The notes under the pieces are model-generated. The model was not told the DNA's origin. It saw only the letters and a program-made list of their open reading frames with translations, and ran no database searches. From positions 69,236,926-69,300,925 of the forward strand of contig CM049309.1 of the NCBI GenBank assembly GCA_026874595.1: DNA of 64,000 nt, read 5' to 3'. Positions 35,501-48,956 of the stretch are shown one piece after another. Source of the stretch: Sipunculus nudus (taxonomy: Eukaryota > Annelida > Sipuncula > Golfingiida > Sipunculidae). The stretch's first letter is position 1. Every line of letters starts with the position of its first letter. A program made the translations under genes and the position numbers.

Positions 35501-37606
35501 ACTTTTAATTCCATTTAATATCATTTTTACAATTATAGATGAGCCAATGAAATAATTTGACCAAAACGTAGAAAATAACATGATGCTCCACAGAACAAAA
35601 AAGAAGTAAGCAGAACAGGGAGTTTTTGTAAAACATGAAATTTACAAGTCTCAGTTTTGTAGCAGTGGATGACCTTCAGTTTCGATGGGAGTTGCTGAAC
35701 TGGCAAAAGTCATAACTAGAAAACTGTCTCTGTCCAAGCTGCTACTTCCGTTTGCCTGACACAAGCTCTGAGTAGACCCTTGCGCTTAGTCAAGCTCATC
35801 ACAGTCATTTGTTTAGTACAAGAAACAGCACTGTCACTGCCTGCTATGGTCAACTCCAGTCTGTGTAAATCAGAGGTCTATTGTCTGGCTTGCTGTGCGA
35901 GATAAACAGCTCCCTGGGGAACTACCACAACAGGGCTATATTTAGTCAGGAACCACCATTTTCTCAAGAGGGTGTTCCTTCCCCCAAACAACAGATCATG
36001 AAAAAGTGCTTCAATGGGGTATAAAGCTAATGGTTCATTATATAAATGATAACATTGATAAATAAGGAGAGCTGATAGGTGGACTTAATACAGATATCTT
36101 TAATCAACAAACCTCCATTACTATCCCTCTCATGCCACATTTAAAGCATGCCTGCTTACTGATGGAGCTTCAAAAGGCATACTAGATTGTAAAAGTAGCA
36201 TATTCCTTTTTTTCCAAGATTAAAGAGAGTTAAATGGATTTTAGTAATGTACACCCGGGAGGGGTATATTACTGCCATACCAACGTAGTCTTCCGTTTTC
36301 TTTCTACACATCACCCATTGATTTCCTACAAAGCGTACGTCAGGATCAAACGCTTTAAGCAGGAACTTCTAACACGTCTACCAGCAATAGACATTAGCTT
36401 TTAAACTATTTATATCCAAGAAGGGCAAACATCAGAAAGTCAATAACACCAGTGCTAAAATTTATACATGGTGGGAGGAAGCCAACTATTTTTATCCTGA
36501 AGAGGTTATTATTGTACTCCCACACCCCCCCAGAATAATCATGGTTTACAGCATTGATACAAAAAAGGATTCTCTTACTGGTACTGTGCAGGTACTGACA
36601 ACTCTAGCTTGGCAAGAAACTGTTCATATCAAATGTAAAGTGAGGTTTATTTGAAAACCAATAACATATCAATATTTGCACTGCAAGAACACATAACTAC
36701 ATCAAATTCCCAACGGTTGTAAAATTTCACACATACTGACATACAAACTGTAATACATTATACAGTTGTCTTTTTCCCTGTTAGGTAACTTTAATGAAAA
36801 GTCACAACAATTGTTAAAACAAAAAATTTCAGAAAGACTGACTCATTGTGCCAAATTCATTAAAGTTGCCTACTTTCACTTAGGTAACTATTGTTTGCTA
36901 CCTCAAGTTTTCCTGAACTGACCAATAACCTTTAATTAATAACTCACAGACAAGAGAACTAGCAAATCAGTAGAGTTGCCCTTAGTGTGCATTTTGAGCT
37001 TGTTCACTATGTGACAGTAAATCTTAAAAGGACCATTTGTTAAGTGAATCTGATCAGAAGATATTTGTCCTTTAAAACTTGTCACTCAGCTGAATGTGTC
37101 AATCAGAATTGGGTCCAGTAGAATTTAACAGAATGTATTTATATATTTTCCTGTGACTCTCCAGTTACTAAATCTTAGGATGCTGAGGTCCTCACAGCCC
37201 ACAATGGATATGCAACACATAGTAAACACAATCTTCATCACTCTGGTCCAATAAGTTTGATTTTTCTGTGATACATTTTTATATATATATATATATTCTG
37301 AAGAATATTCTGATTACATAGTGGTAAAATCATTGAGACAATTTTATATAGCTTCAGGTGTACAAAAGAGCAAGGTAACAAGTTATTGGTGGATGTAAGC
37401 TACAACAAAGCCAAAGAACCTTGGCCTGCTGTGTAAAACCAATCAGTAGCCCACCAGTGACCTTTAGCTTTCAGCTTCTGATCTACAGCTTTTTATCTCT
37501 GCCTGGCAGCAGATAGCATTCTGGCCTTGACTACTTAAACCTTTGACCTTTACAAGGCAAATACAAAGCCTATGGCACTCCAAGGTCAAGAAAAGAACAA
37601 AAGGTA
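26510..37606. other. 11 kb with no recognised exon
   Basis: AT-rich sequence expected to be intron upstream of ADAM10-like exon a. I saw no exon matching the ADAM10 signal peptide or first prodomain block. Visible features are a TG run then poly-G at 31630-31665 and a 42-bp tandem array at 33520-33777. Small ORFs here show no family similarity. Confidence 0.4.
33520..33777. repeat. ~42-bp tandem repeat, about 6 copies
   Basis: The unit reads approximately GAGAGAGGCAATTTTTTGGT then AACCATGAACTCTTGATGTA. Units vary by 1-5 bases and the last is expanded by a GA run near 33730-33745. Confidence 0.85.
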
Positions 37607-40600
37607 AACAAGGGACCCATGGGTCACGGCGCTCAGCTGATCGTGATTGGACTATAAATGTTTCTCCACTGTGATACTATATCGAGTCGATAAAGCTTAT
37701 GAATATCATGGACATGTTGGGCCAATTTAAAGGAATGTAATGTAATATGTGAGTAAATGATAAATGAAATTACCTGACTGATGAATTAATAGAGTCAAAT
37801 ATAGTGGTTTATTTTTTATTTATTTAGGAGGGGTTGAAAATTGTGATATATTTGTGCAAATATGAATGCAATGACAGCAGTAATAAGCAGTAGTAGAATG
37901 ATGATAAGGCTATTTGTTGAAGGATCTAAAGTGTATGGTAGTCTGCAAGCTTTCAATTTGACAGATATGATGTTATGATTAACTATGCTGATGAAGTGAT
38001 TTATGAATTTGTGACTGTATGACACAATATCTCATAGTTTTGACAAGGTACATTATTGTGATGCCCATTATGTCTACATATTACACAATACTGACATAAT
38101 TTCTGGCCTATGGACGAATAGTTATACAAAATATTAAAGTATGAATATATCTGATTCATCTTGTTCTTGCTTACTGAGGCTGACTTTGGGATGGGGTTCA
38201 GAGAAGGGAAAAGTGAGGGCAGCACGAAGGTGGATGTAGAAATATTCTATTTAATGTTTTTCATTTATACAAGAATATGAAAAGCTAAGAGTAAAGGGGC
38301 CCTCCTACTTGGTTATAGTAAAGTTCTAAATATATGATTGCAAACTAATACTCTGACAAGACTGTCATGAAGAAAAACAGTAAAAGTTTTGAGATACTGT
38401 GATGCATATGAAAATTTACAGATGGACTGGCAAGTGGACAGAATGGACTAATACCTTTATTTCACTTTCAAGGGAATAATGCATTTAAGTTTATATATAA
38501 TCCTATTTTTTTTAAGCATATCCACTTTTTCCATTAAGAAGTTTTTATCTGAATCATTTTTTTATTTACAGGTTTTATAATTTTTAATAAAAAAACCTGA
38601 AAATATAAGTTAAAATATTAGAATTGTTGCAAAAGTTGCAATCATTATATATACAGAGTAAAAAACTGAAACTTTAAGTTAAAATATTAGAATTGTTGCA
38701 AAAGTTGCAATCATCATATATCCAGAGTGTAGCTCATATTGGGTCATATTATGCATACACATATATTTTATTATTTTTAAATCATAAATGGTTAAACTGA
38801 ATTTAAAAGAAAATAATGCCACAACATGGCATCTACAAGAATATTCCTTGAATCACAATTAAAAAGTTTTGCACATTGGAGTTTTCAGTACATGCTTAAT
38901 TTTATTCACCAAAATAAAATAAAAGATTCAGTAAATTTGATAAAATAAAACATCTTTTCAAATAAAGTATACACACTGTTGGTTGAATGAGGGACAAACA
39001 ATATCATTGTGCTAATTACTATCCCAGTTTTAATTGTATCCGCCAAAACAGAGTTTTGCGGATACTATGTTTTCAGATGCACGCCGCCGCCGCCGATGCC
39101 GCGTAGGTGTCCGGAGAACTCCTCCGTAACCACTGGGCGGAATTTTACGAAACCCGGGATTATGTTCAGGTCACATGTGAACTGCTGCGCCTCGATTTTG
39201 TTTTGACCTCTGACCTTTCCTCTGCGCTCTGCGTCCGTTTGTGCGTCTGTTTCCACACAAAAACCCACATATCTCAGGAACCGTTTGACCGATCAGGAAA
39301 ATTTTTTTGCACAAATGTAGCCCTTGGAAACTTTATAACATACATAAAAAATGGTGGCGCCACCTGCAACCATGTTTGCACAGTGTCCATCTGTTCATCT
39401 GCCTTGGGTTAAAATCACTCATATCTCTGCAGTGACTTGACTAATTACCTGAAATTTGGCATGCGTATACATCCTGGATAGCTTTTCTGATTTTAAGACA
39501 GGTGGCGCCACCTACATTCACGTTTACACTGCAGACATCCAAGCTCATATCTCGGGAACCGTTTGACCGATTGGGCCAAAATTTTGCATGTGTATAGATC
39601 TCACATAGCTCTTTATCATACGCAAAACTGGTGGTGCCACCTGCAACCATTTTTGCACAGCTCCTGTCTGTTTGTCTGCCATGGGATAAAATCACTCATA
39701 TCTCGGCAGTGGTTTGACATATCGCCTAAAATTTTGCAGGTTTATACATCCTCGACAGCTCTCTTGATTTTATGACAGGTGGTACCACCTGCATTCTAGT
39801 TTATGCAGCAGACATCCAAGCTCATATCTTGGGAACCGTTTGACCGATTGGGCCAAAGTTTTGCATGTGTATAGTCTCACATAGCTCTTTATCATACGCA
39901 AAACTGGTGGCGTCACCGTTCCACTCTGATTTAGGCGGATACACGTAGTTGCTTGTCGACTACCCGTATTCTAGTTTATTACTGGAATTAATAATTTCAA
40001 TTTCACACCTGGTGAAGTTTTTACTCCTCTGAAGTAAGGAATTACTTATCTCATGAACATCCACACTTTCATAGCAATACACCACTTTGTGTACACAATT
40101 AAATGTACACTTTAATCTTTGAAACCCTGGTGGTACAATACAAAATCTAAAATGTAGCATAGCCTAGAATAAGAATGAATCAAATACAGAAAATAATAAC
40201 ATTCATCTAGTTAATGCACCATCTGGGGGGGGGGAGTGCAGGGCAGAGGGGAAGCCTGCTAGTAGTGGCCAAGCTGACCCAAGGCAAGCTGCCTGGGGTG
40301 GGTTTCAATAAATGCAAGTGAAGGCTGTACTACTAGGTGGGCTAGATGTAAACAACACTTGATATAGTGTATGAAAACTTGAATAAAAGCTATGTATTAT
40401 GTATATAAGCTGTGAAAATTAAATCAACAGTGCCAAAGTTAGACAAAATTTAAGGTATTGATTTTTTATTTATGCTAATAACTTGAAAAATTTGCAAAAT
40501 TCAGATCTAATTTTGGGTAAACAATTGAATCTTGATTAAATAAAGTTATATTCCTGAAAAAAAGTCACAGGTTCAGCAATTCTCATGTTAGGTGAGTAAA

Positions 40601-41698
40601 TATATTTCCTGATTTTTTAAAAAATTTCATTATGTTTTGGCCCATAACTTCAAAATAATACCCAATACTGACCTAATTTTTGGTATGTTCATAGAAAATG
40701 TATGAAAGAATGTGAATACTAAATATGATCAAAAACAGATCAGTGGTTTTGATATTAGGCAGCCTTGAATGGTAACAATGGCTTTTTTTAAGGAAAACAG
40801 AGGTTTTTTTTCCTTAATATCTCGAAGGAACGAAGTCCTAATGACCCAATTTTCGGTATGGTAGGAGATTTTGGGGACATCTAAAATTATGCCAACAGCC
40901 TGGGGAGCATAGAGATGTGCACTGAATGACCTACAGTCATCAAAGTGGACTGCTTGACAATGTAAGGGAATACAACAAGAGCCTCCAAAAAAATTCAATA
41001 ACTAGCCTAATTTTGCGGCTTTTATTTTCAAATTTCAGATTTTAACAGATTAAATCCTTATGCATACATGCTGTGAAAATTAAATCCACAGTACTTACAG
41101 GAAAAAAACATGCCATGGCCAAAGTTGGGCAAAATTTAAGGTACCAATTTTATATTTTTGCCAATATTTAAAAAAATTTAACAGATTTTGATCTAATTTT
41201 TGGTATACAATTAAATTTTGATTAATTAAAGTTGTATTACTGGAAAAAAGTCCCTACCTTTAACACTTTTGGTCTTAAGTGACCAAATATCTTTCTGATT
41301 TTTTTACAAAGTCCATTATGTTTGGGCCCATAACTTTTTTAAATTATAAAATACTGACTTAATATCTGGCATGTACATAGAAACTATATAGAGGAATATT
41401 TATGGTAAATATGAAGAAAACCAGATGAGTGGTTTTGATATTAGGCAGTCCTGAAGTGTGAAAATAGATTTCTAATAAAAAATTGAGGTTTTTCCTTAAT
41501 ATCTCGAAGGAACGAAGTCCTATTGACCCAATTTTCGGCATGGTAGGAGATTTTGGGGACATCTAACTGTATGCCGAATTTCAGATTCGTAGGTCGAACA
41601 TTGTCGAAACGTGCCAGTCTTACGGACGGATAGACGGACGGACGGACTGACAATGGACCACAACTATAGCTCAGATGACTTATAGTCAGCTGAGCTAA
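37607..41698 (+). repeat. Large interspersed repeat (AACAAG...CTAA family), copy 3
   Basis: Head AACAAGGGACCCATGGGTCA at 37607 and tail hairpin ending CTAA at 41695-41698. It carries HLE1 at 39034-39974 in exactly the same position as copy 1. Compared with copy 2 it has about 590 extra bases after the head (37650-38240). Its 3' module is present twice, a truncated one (40430-40890) and a second diverged one (41030-41698). Confidence 0.7.
39034..39974 (+). mobile_element. Helitron-like element HLE1 (copy 2)
   Basis: Same termini as 597-2048 (TTGTATCCGCC start, hairpin and CTAG at 39971-39974), between A and T. It is 941 bp, shorter because it has fewer tandem dimers and lacks the segment just before the terminal CGTTCCACTCTGATTTAGG. 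Confidence 0.8.
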
Positions 41699-42139
41699 AA
41701 ATCTCACCTTAATGTTTCTTGTTTTACCAATTTACACTATGTCACCTTTAATTACAAGGTATTGCTTTCTTAATGAGGGTGTGGGACAAAGAAATTAAAT
41801 GTCCCTGTCTTAGATATCTACGAATCTTACAAACTGGTTTCAATTATTGTTTTTAGATTTATATATCCCGCGGTAAGGAGGGGTTTACGAAAATTTGCTA
41901 TAAACAAAACTATTTATGTTTGAACATCTGTCTTTCTGCCATGAAATGCGACTAGTACTGACATCTGTTGGTGGCACTGGGCACTACAAGATTACTTGAA
42001 AATGTGTCTTGGGGCAAGGAATGGCTGATTAAATTAAGAGGTGGTGATCTGGACATAACACGGTACAGCAGGAGGTACATGCTCTCAGAGTTATAAACAA
42101 AACTTCCTGCTGTACCTGTCCTCTATTCCCCATAGGGAT

Positions 42140-42502
42140 ATGTTCTTCCCGCAATTCTCCAACCATTTTCCCAAGATCAAGCTCAAACCTCATTACCGCT
42201 CAGACAGCCCGAACCTGGTTAACTTTTCATTTAAACTGGCAGGACTGGAGCCAGGTTCATTTGTAGCCGCAGCCTCCATGCTTCCTGGGCTGCTAACAAT
42301 GGTCTGTAGTTCATTCTGGTCTCACGAGCAAGAAATACAAAAACATATCATGTCAATCCCAAGGCAGGTCACAGTCACACGGCTGTACCAGTCAATCCAT
42401 GAGCTGCCTGACTGGACTTTAATTCCATCCAGTAACAGGACCTTGCATGTAGTGAAAGCTGATTATTTTAAAACGGTGGTTAACGTTCATGGCTGCCCTT
42501 GA
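42140..42502 (+). CDS. Unidentified 120-codon ORF
   Basis: The longest ORF in the right half that is not repeat-derived; it lies in a less AT-rich stretch. The product has mixed, protein-like composition (for example SFKLAGLEPGSFVAAASMLP and LYQSIHELPDWTLIPSSN), with no low complexity. I recognise no domain. It could be an exon, a decayed gene or retrocopy, or chance; no splice signals or partner exons were established. Confidence 0.15.
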   Translation: MFFPQFSNHFPKIKLKPHYRSDSPNLVNFSFKLAGLEPGSFVAAASMLPGLLTMVCSSFWSHEQEIQKHIMSIPRQVTVTRLYQSIHELPDWTLIPSSNRTLHVVKADYFKTVVNVHGCP

Positions 42503-43084
42503 TAGATGAATTATTGATAACTTGTTTCTGTTATTCTGTTACATGTGGTGGCACCAGGTCTCGTTTATAAGCTTCCCCTAGCTATAAAAACCCAGGGGGT
42601 GGTGTAAATTTAATAACACAAGGTATACAACTCCATTTGAAGATGGTATCTCCTATGAATAAAGTCTTGATCAATGTCCCTTACACCCACTTTGACAGTG
42701 TTGCCATGTTACTGCTTGTTTAAAAACATGAGATCTATGGTTTAAGATGGTGAAAAATTTTTTCCACAGACATGTAAAATATTCTTGAATTTCACAATTA
42801 CATTTTGCTTTGAGTGTATCTAATATACTTGTTAAGAACTGTGCATACAGAATACAAAATAACAGTGCTGTATTTAAAAGCTCTGCATTTATCATAATTA
42901 AATATCAGCTTTGGTGATGATTCAAGTTTTAATTGGATTTCAATGGAATATACTTTACTTATTAATAACTACAATAAAATCTGAACAAACTTAACTTCAT
43001 TGGATAGGAATATATTTTCTCTTTAGAAAATATGTTTAATATGGCCTTAAACTTTATACAGATTGAGCAAAATGTGTACTTCAA

Positions 43085-43335
43085 CTGCCAGAGACTTGCT
43101 GCAGTGTTTGGACTAAATACACTGCAGTGCAATTCACTGCAATGTCTAAATTCATTGCAATCCCTAAAATGCACTGCAATAGCTAAATTTATTGCAATGC
43201 CTGAATGATAAACATACTGCATTGCCTAAATGTAACTGCAATATGCCTATATTCACTGCAGTGATTAAATTTCATTGCAATGCCCAAATTAACTGCAATG
43301 CCTAATTTATATAAAACTCACTGCAATGCTTGTAT
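43085..43335. repeat. Degenerate ~20-bp tandem repeat (CACTGCAATGCCTAAATT)
   Basis: About twelve diverged copies of a CTGCAATG(C)CTAAAT word with variable spacing. Several CACTGCAGTG-like palindromes occur at the left edge. Confidence 0.8.
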
Positions 43336-46300
43336 TTTTAAGGAGTTACTTTAACCCAATGTCAAAGTCTACTATACATCAATACACTTGCATTTGAAAA
43401 ATTCACATCAGCATACTTGGATCATATTGATCACTCAGAGGGAATATCCAATTTCCTGTCAAGTGGACATTCATGATTGTACTGAACAAACCAAGCCTCT
43501 CGCTCTGAGTGACAAGAGAGATGTGCAGGTCTGATATTAACCAAGACATTAAGGGGACACCCTTCTGATCTAGAACGTCGAGACAGAACCACAAAGAAAA
43601 ACTCCAGACAGGTTTTGTCAGCTTGATTGCAACTACCATCAAAAAGTCAACTGAGGAAAATCTAAAATGATGCTGATCAAGAATTTTAGTATTCAGCAAC
43701 ATGCAGCACTCTGGGGCTGTTCACCTTTTACTTTGCTGAAGTTGCAGTAACGGTAGTCTCTTATAGGTGTAAGGTATCAGACGCCCAATACAGCTTACAC
43801 CTCTGACACGGCCATACATACCTGGCTCATCTTAAAGATACCCCTTCCACACTCAATATGTTTTCAAACCTGATTTAGGCAAAGCAGTTTGGCTTAATAG
43901 GTTTAGTGCATTCACACAGGCTTCTGGTACCAATACATGAGGTGTACATTTCACGTGTGAAACAATGTAACAACATACTGACACAAGCATTTGCACTTGC
44001 ACTTTGACCTTATTCCTGCTTGAAAACTACCGGTAGGTTCAAACTGTTATGAACATTCACATGACACTTTAGCAAAGCAGTTAAAACAATTCGCATTCAA
44101 AATGGTTTGGAACCACCCCTGAGCTGGATTTAAACATTTTTGGCCAAAACGGTTTGGAAAGACTTTGGATTGCTGTGTGAAAGCTCTAATGCACATTCAA
44201 AACGGTTTGAAACTGGTTTGCATTTGTCATATGAAAGGGGTTATAGACTACATGGTAATCTGTGATGGAAATTGAACATCAGAATACTGTTGCTGTAGGT
44301 ATATACATTCCCATTGGCCCATCCAGACAGCCAAAAAAATATCCCTGATCTGAAGAATTTTCATCAAGGTTGCATGGATATGGACGAGAACTTGGAAACA
44401 GCTTTATCCACATCTGAAAATTATCCTGGATTCATATGACAAAGGGAGAGGGGAAAATATAAATGCAGACTAGTTTTATAAATCAGATGTAAAGTCACTA
44501 TTCATGACTTACAATAAAATGCTATTGATGATTAATTATTAATTGATTATATCATGTACCTCCATATAATGGGAAATAAAGAAAACATAAGTACACTCTT
44601 ACATCTTGGTTTATTTTGAAGGGGCCTGTGTCACATAGGAACTATTTTTTTTTTAATATGGACCTTTTTTTGTTATAGATTTGGTCAAACCCAGAATGTT
44701 TCCAGCCTATGTGTGCTTGGTATGTAATGTTTCTTTTTCAACATCTGAGAGACTGTCACCATTCTTACAGCACTTGCACACTTCTAGTTTTTCCATGATT
44801 CCAACCTGCCCCCATTCAATACACATATGTAGTTGTCAGTAATCATCTTCAAACTAGATTTTAAAATCTACAAAACATTTACAAAAAGATCAACTGTCCA
44901 ATAGGACAATCTGCCTATTAAGGCCACACTTGCGTGAACTGAAAGCATTCAAATAGGTTATAATAAGACAACCTGTGAATTAAGATCACTCTTTGCCAGT
45001 CCCACAGGTGGTCTTTATACACAGGTTTCACTGTATTTGTATTTATGCAGAAAGGTCTACAGCCAGAGTTGATAGTTTTATCTGCTGCTCAACCTTAAGT
45101 TTTAACTTGTTGCTTCTTTGTGCCCAGCCTTCTTTCCCATTCTGACAGCATCAAAATGTCCAGAAAATATTACTCATCTGCATTTGCACACTTTAAATTG
45201 TGATCGTTTACATAAAAATGTAAAACCACTTTAATCTAATTATGGAAAAAAGACCAATCATTGATTAAACAGATTAATCAACAACACTAATAAAGTCTCA
45301 GCCAAAAGTCATGAATAGACAGGTGAAAAGAGCAAACCAGGATTAAAATTTTGTTGTAAAATCAGGTTCACGTCTGATTACATATACTTCATAAACTACA
45401 AATAGTTTCACTGATATTCAGTATTTCTTGTCCTTGCATTGATTGGAGGTTTAACTAATATAACAATGGTGCCTTGGTTGGTCCCACTACAAGATCAAAC
45501 AGAAGTAAAATATAATCTGATTTCTGTTAATTGGCTGTTGCCAAGCAACTATAGCCCCAAAAAGATCAAAATGTGAATCTTGTCTCCAAGTAAGTCCTTG
45601 TAAGTGTAATTATGTGGCAGTTATTAAGCTGGCGTGATTACGACTAAATTCAAGTACTTTTCTTCTTGTGTATATAGTTAGAAATACATACAGCCAGTGT
45701 CTGCCTGGCTGAACACAGCTTTTATACTATATGGCCTCTGCTGTCCTGAAAGAGGGGGCTGCTAAGCAGCATGTAAATAAGCATTACAGCGCTGACACAG
45801 GAGAGGTGTCACATAAAATATACACAAAAGAAAATTATATGTGTCCTTTATAGAAAATACATGAAGTTTATGAAGAAGCAGTGGCATACTAGCTATAAGT
45901 CTGAACACTTTTCAGGTTTTGTTTGTTTAGCTTTCTCAAATTTTCCCAGGAGGATAAAATGTCCTTGGGCATATTCTGCTACAATTGTTCATTAGGCTGC
46001 TGTGTAAACCAATGCTTAACCCAGCACTGTATTTATGTAACTATTTTATATTGTTCTTGTTTTACATTTTTAAAGAGTGTTTCATCAAATAATAATTTAG
46101 TACAGCCGTGGATTACTTATCCAGTATGCGTCCTTGGTTTATTTAGCAACTAAATAGGTCAATATTAGTTCTAATAATTAATGGCTTCAGTAAATGTAAA
46201 CAGTATATGCTTCAATGTTTCAGCAATATGACATGCAGATTTTCTGACAGCTTTAAGTAAGCCCTACTTAATGGCATATGGAAACTTTTGGTTTTCCTAT

Positions 46301-47905
46301 ACTGGTTGATATTACCTAGAATTTTGAAGAGCTGTTATTCCAACATATGCATTTGAATGAACAGTATCTCTGGGCATAATGCTAAAATATATGTAGCCTA
46401 TCCCTCCTGTGTGTTTAACTGCTATGTTAACATTAAAAAATATAAATTTTATCATTTTTTAAGTTACGTGTGTATGAATATGTATTTTTATCAATAAAAG
46501 GCTTATGAAAATAAGTAATTTTTTTTTTCAAAAAAAATTTTCAGAGAATATGCTTTTAACTCCATATGTTGAAAATGGAATGTTTTAGTCACTCAATGGC
46601 TGAGAAATATTCGCTGAAAGTTTTAATATACAGACATTTATATTATATTTAAGAAAATCTTAAACAAATCACAAGTTTAGGAAATCCCAATGTTTTTGTG
46701 TACCACACTGTAGAAATATTTAACTTTCAGTATATGTACATGTCAAATGGTCCCTGACCATCAGTTTAGGTACTGTGAAAGAAAAGCTAAAACAATGTTT
46801 GCAGTATGTTCTTAGACCTTTATACATCTAGTTATTAGTCTAAATCCATGTAATCCATCATACAATCTCAAGGAGATCTATAAATAGGGTGATACATCTC
46901 AAAATAATTATCATGACACATGACCGGATTCACATGATACATATGTGATATATATCACAATATTTCAATACTGGTTGATGATTTATCAATGCTGGTGTAG
47001 CATGTATCAATTCCAGGTTTCCTTAGCATTTTTCTGTTAATAAACTGTCTAAAACACTTCACGCAACTAGTCCATGCCTAATCAATACAATGCATATCAA
47101 TATACTGATATTTGACCTTTCCGACGGCTGGCCCTAAGCCCCGCCCCCCTTAATGATGGTTGCTAAGTCCCACATTTGTCCAAGCGGGCGCATGTATTTA
47201 GTACACAAAAACATGGCATGGTGGCACCCAGTGACTCACTTGCACATGCATATCCCTGAGAACATATCAGATTAGTTTTGCCAGGAAAACTCAATTTGTC
47301 ACAAAACACTTAAAAGAGAGAACCAGAGGTATGTGTATGATCAGATGATATCAAAATGTAGGAAATGTAGGAGCAATGCTGCATGCTCTTAACGGAAGCC
47401 TGGATGCCTGAATTTTTAGTCTGAGCTAAACAGGGTAAGATTTACTTGCATTATTCACATTTTCTTTCAAGTCATATCATATATAATATTCATATACTGA
47501 TGATGACGATGAGTAATACTGACAGTTTGGAAAGTAAACCCTATACCAGTAAAGTTATTTAATAATATGAAACCTCGTAGTTGTTTGTAAACAAAGTGAT
47601 GCCTTGTGACTCGCGACCCAACATCAAAACAGAGCCCGTTAAATGAAGGAAGGGGTTAAATGTGCTGCTTTTGCCCTTAAAATTTTATCATAAAATAAAT
47701 TTGGCATATTATTATTAATTTAAGGCAGAAACAATTTTTTTTCTGTACTCTATAGCCTATAGGTACTGATGTGAATTTTAATTATAGTTAAAATCTATAT
47801 TTTGGACCATGACTATGTTACACATTATTAAAAACACTAATAGCAATAGTAGTCCTATTATTATCAAAGGGCTGAGTTTGTATGCTGAGTTATTATATAC
47901 TGTTT

Positions 47906-47950
47906 CCCCCCGTGGATAATCCGCTACCGTAGATAATCCGCACCCCTATT
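47906..47950 (+). mobile_element. pogo/Tigger-like terminal fragment
   Basis: CCCCCGTGGATAATCCGC followed by a second GATAATCCGCACCCC resembles the subterminal repeats of pogo/Tigger transposons. No matching opposite terminus was found, so only a fragment is called. Confidence 0.35.
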
Positions 47951-48956
47951 TAGATCAACAATTTCTGAGGAAAAGCACATATCCCTGTGTATAATACGCA
48001 GCTTGCTTCTTGCCAAAATCTTGAATGCTACAATTTGTATTTGCCGTAGTCATCGAATGTTCACTGGCTCCGTGGGGGTAAACTTTGCCAGTCAGACCGA
48101 CAGGTCTCATAGAAGAAGATAGTTACACTTAAAATAGCAAAAAGGTTATTCTCCTTTAGTTACCGAGTGTAAAGAAAGGTGCTGTCAAGTGTGCAATACT
48201 GACATGTACCTGTTTTAAGTAAGATATAATTTACTGGAAAACCACCTGTAAAATGTGGGCAAATTACACCCACTTTATATTATATCAGTCCCTTTCCAAA
48301 CTCCTTTATATTATCAAAATATAAATGCTGTGAAATACGACCATCTGGCTATTACAGATTACGAGTTTTTTTCTGACCAAATTGTTATATTACTATTAAA
48401 TTGACCTGCCTAATACTGACACTCGTGCTAATCAAGCGCTGACCCGGTTGATTGCCCATGGGTGAAGTCGCGGTCACCTGTATGGGCTCACCATTTGTTC
48501 TATTGTTGTGCGCATGTACTGACTACCAAACCCTGGCTGGTGGTTTCAACGGCACCTGGGGCCGACCCTAGATTTCCCCTGACCACATGACAGCCTCACA
48601 CGACCTGCTAATCCACGTAAGTGGAGGTGCCCCTGATGTACAACTAATCAATCTGACCATGACGATGTACACAAAACAAATTAACAAAGAAAACCACTTG
48701 GCAATTTTTCCTCCCTTGGCTCAAGTTGTTTAGAAAGTAATTAAGTGTATCACGGATAATCTCCTAAGAGAATCAATGACCCGCCATAACAACCCCAGTG
48801 TTGGTGCCCAATGCGCCATCTACCAACTGACAATGACATTAAATGAGGTCAGCCAGACCATGCATCGTCATGCATATTCAGTTAACAAATCATCAATGTT
48901 CTTCGGCTGTAAGCTACAATAATGGTATATTTTAAGTATTTGAAATTATGACAGTA

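Larger units (their letters stand above)
41699..48956. other. 7 kb with no confirmed gene
   Basis: AT-rich sequence. It contains an unidentified ORF (42140-42502), a TGCAAT-type array (43085-43335), a GC box (CCCCGCCC near 47137) and a pogo-like end (47906-47950). 48400-48880 is visibly less AT-rich than its surroundings but has no long ORF. Confidence 0.4.
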
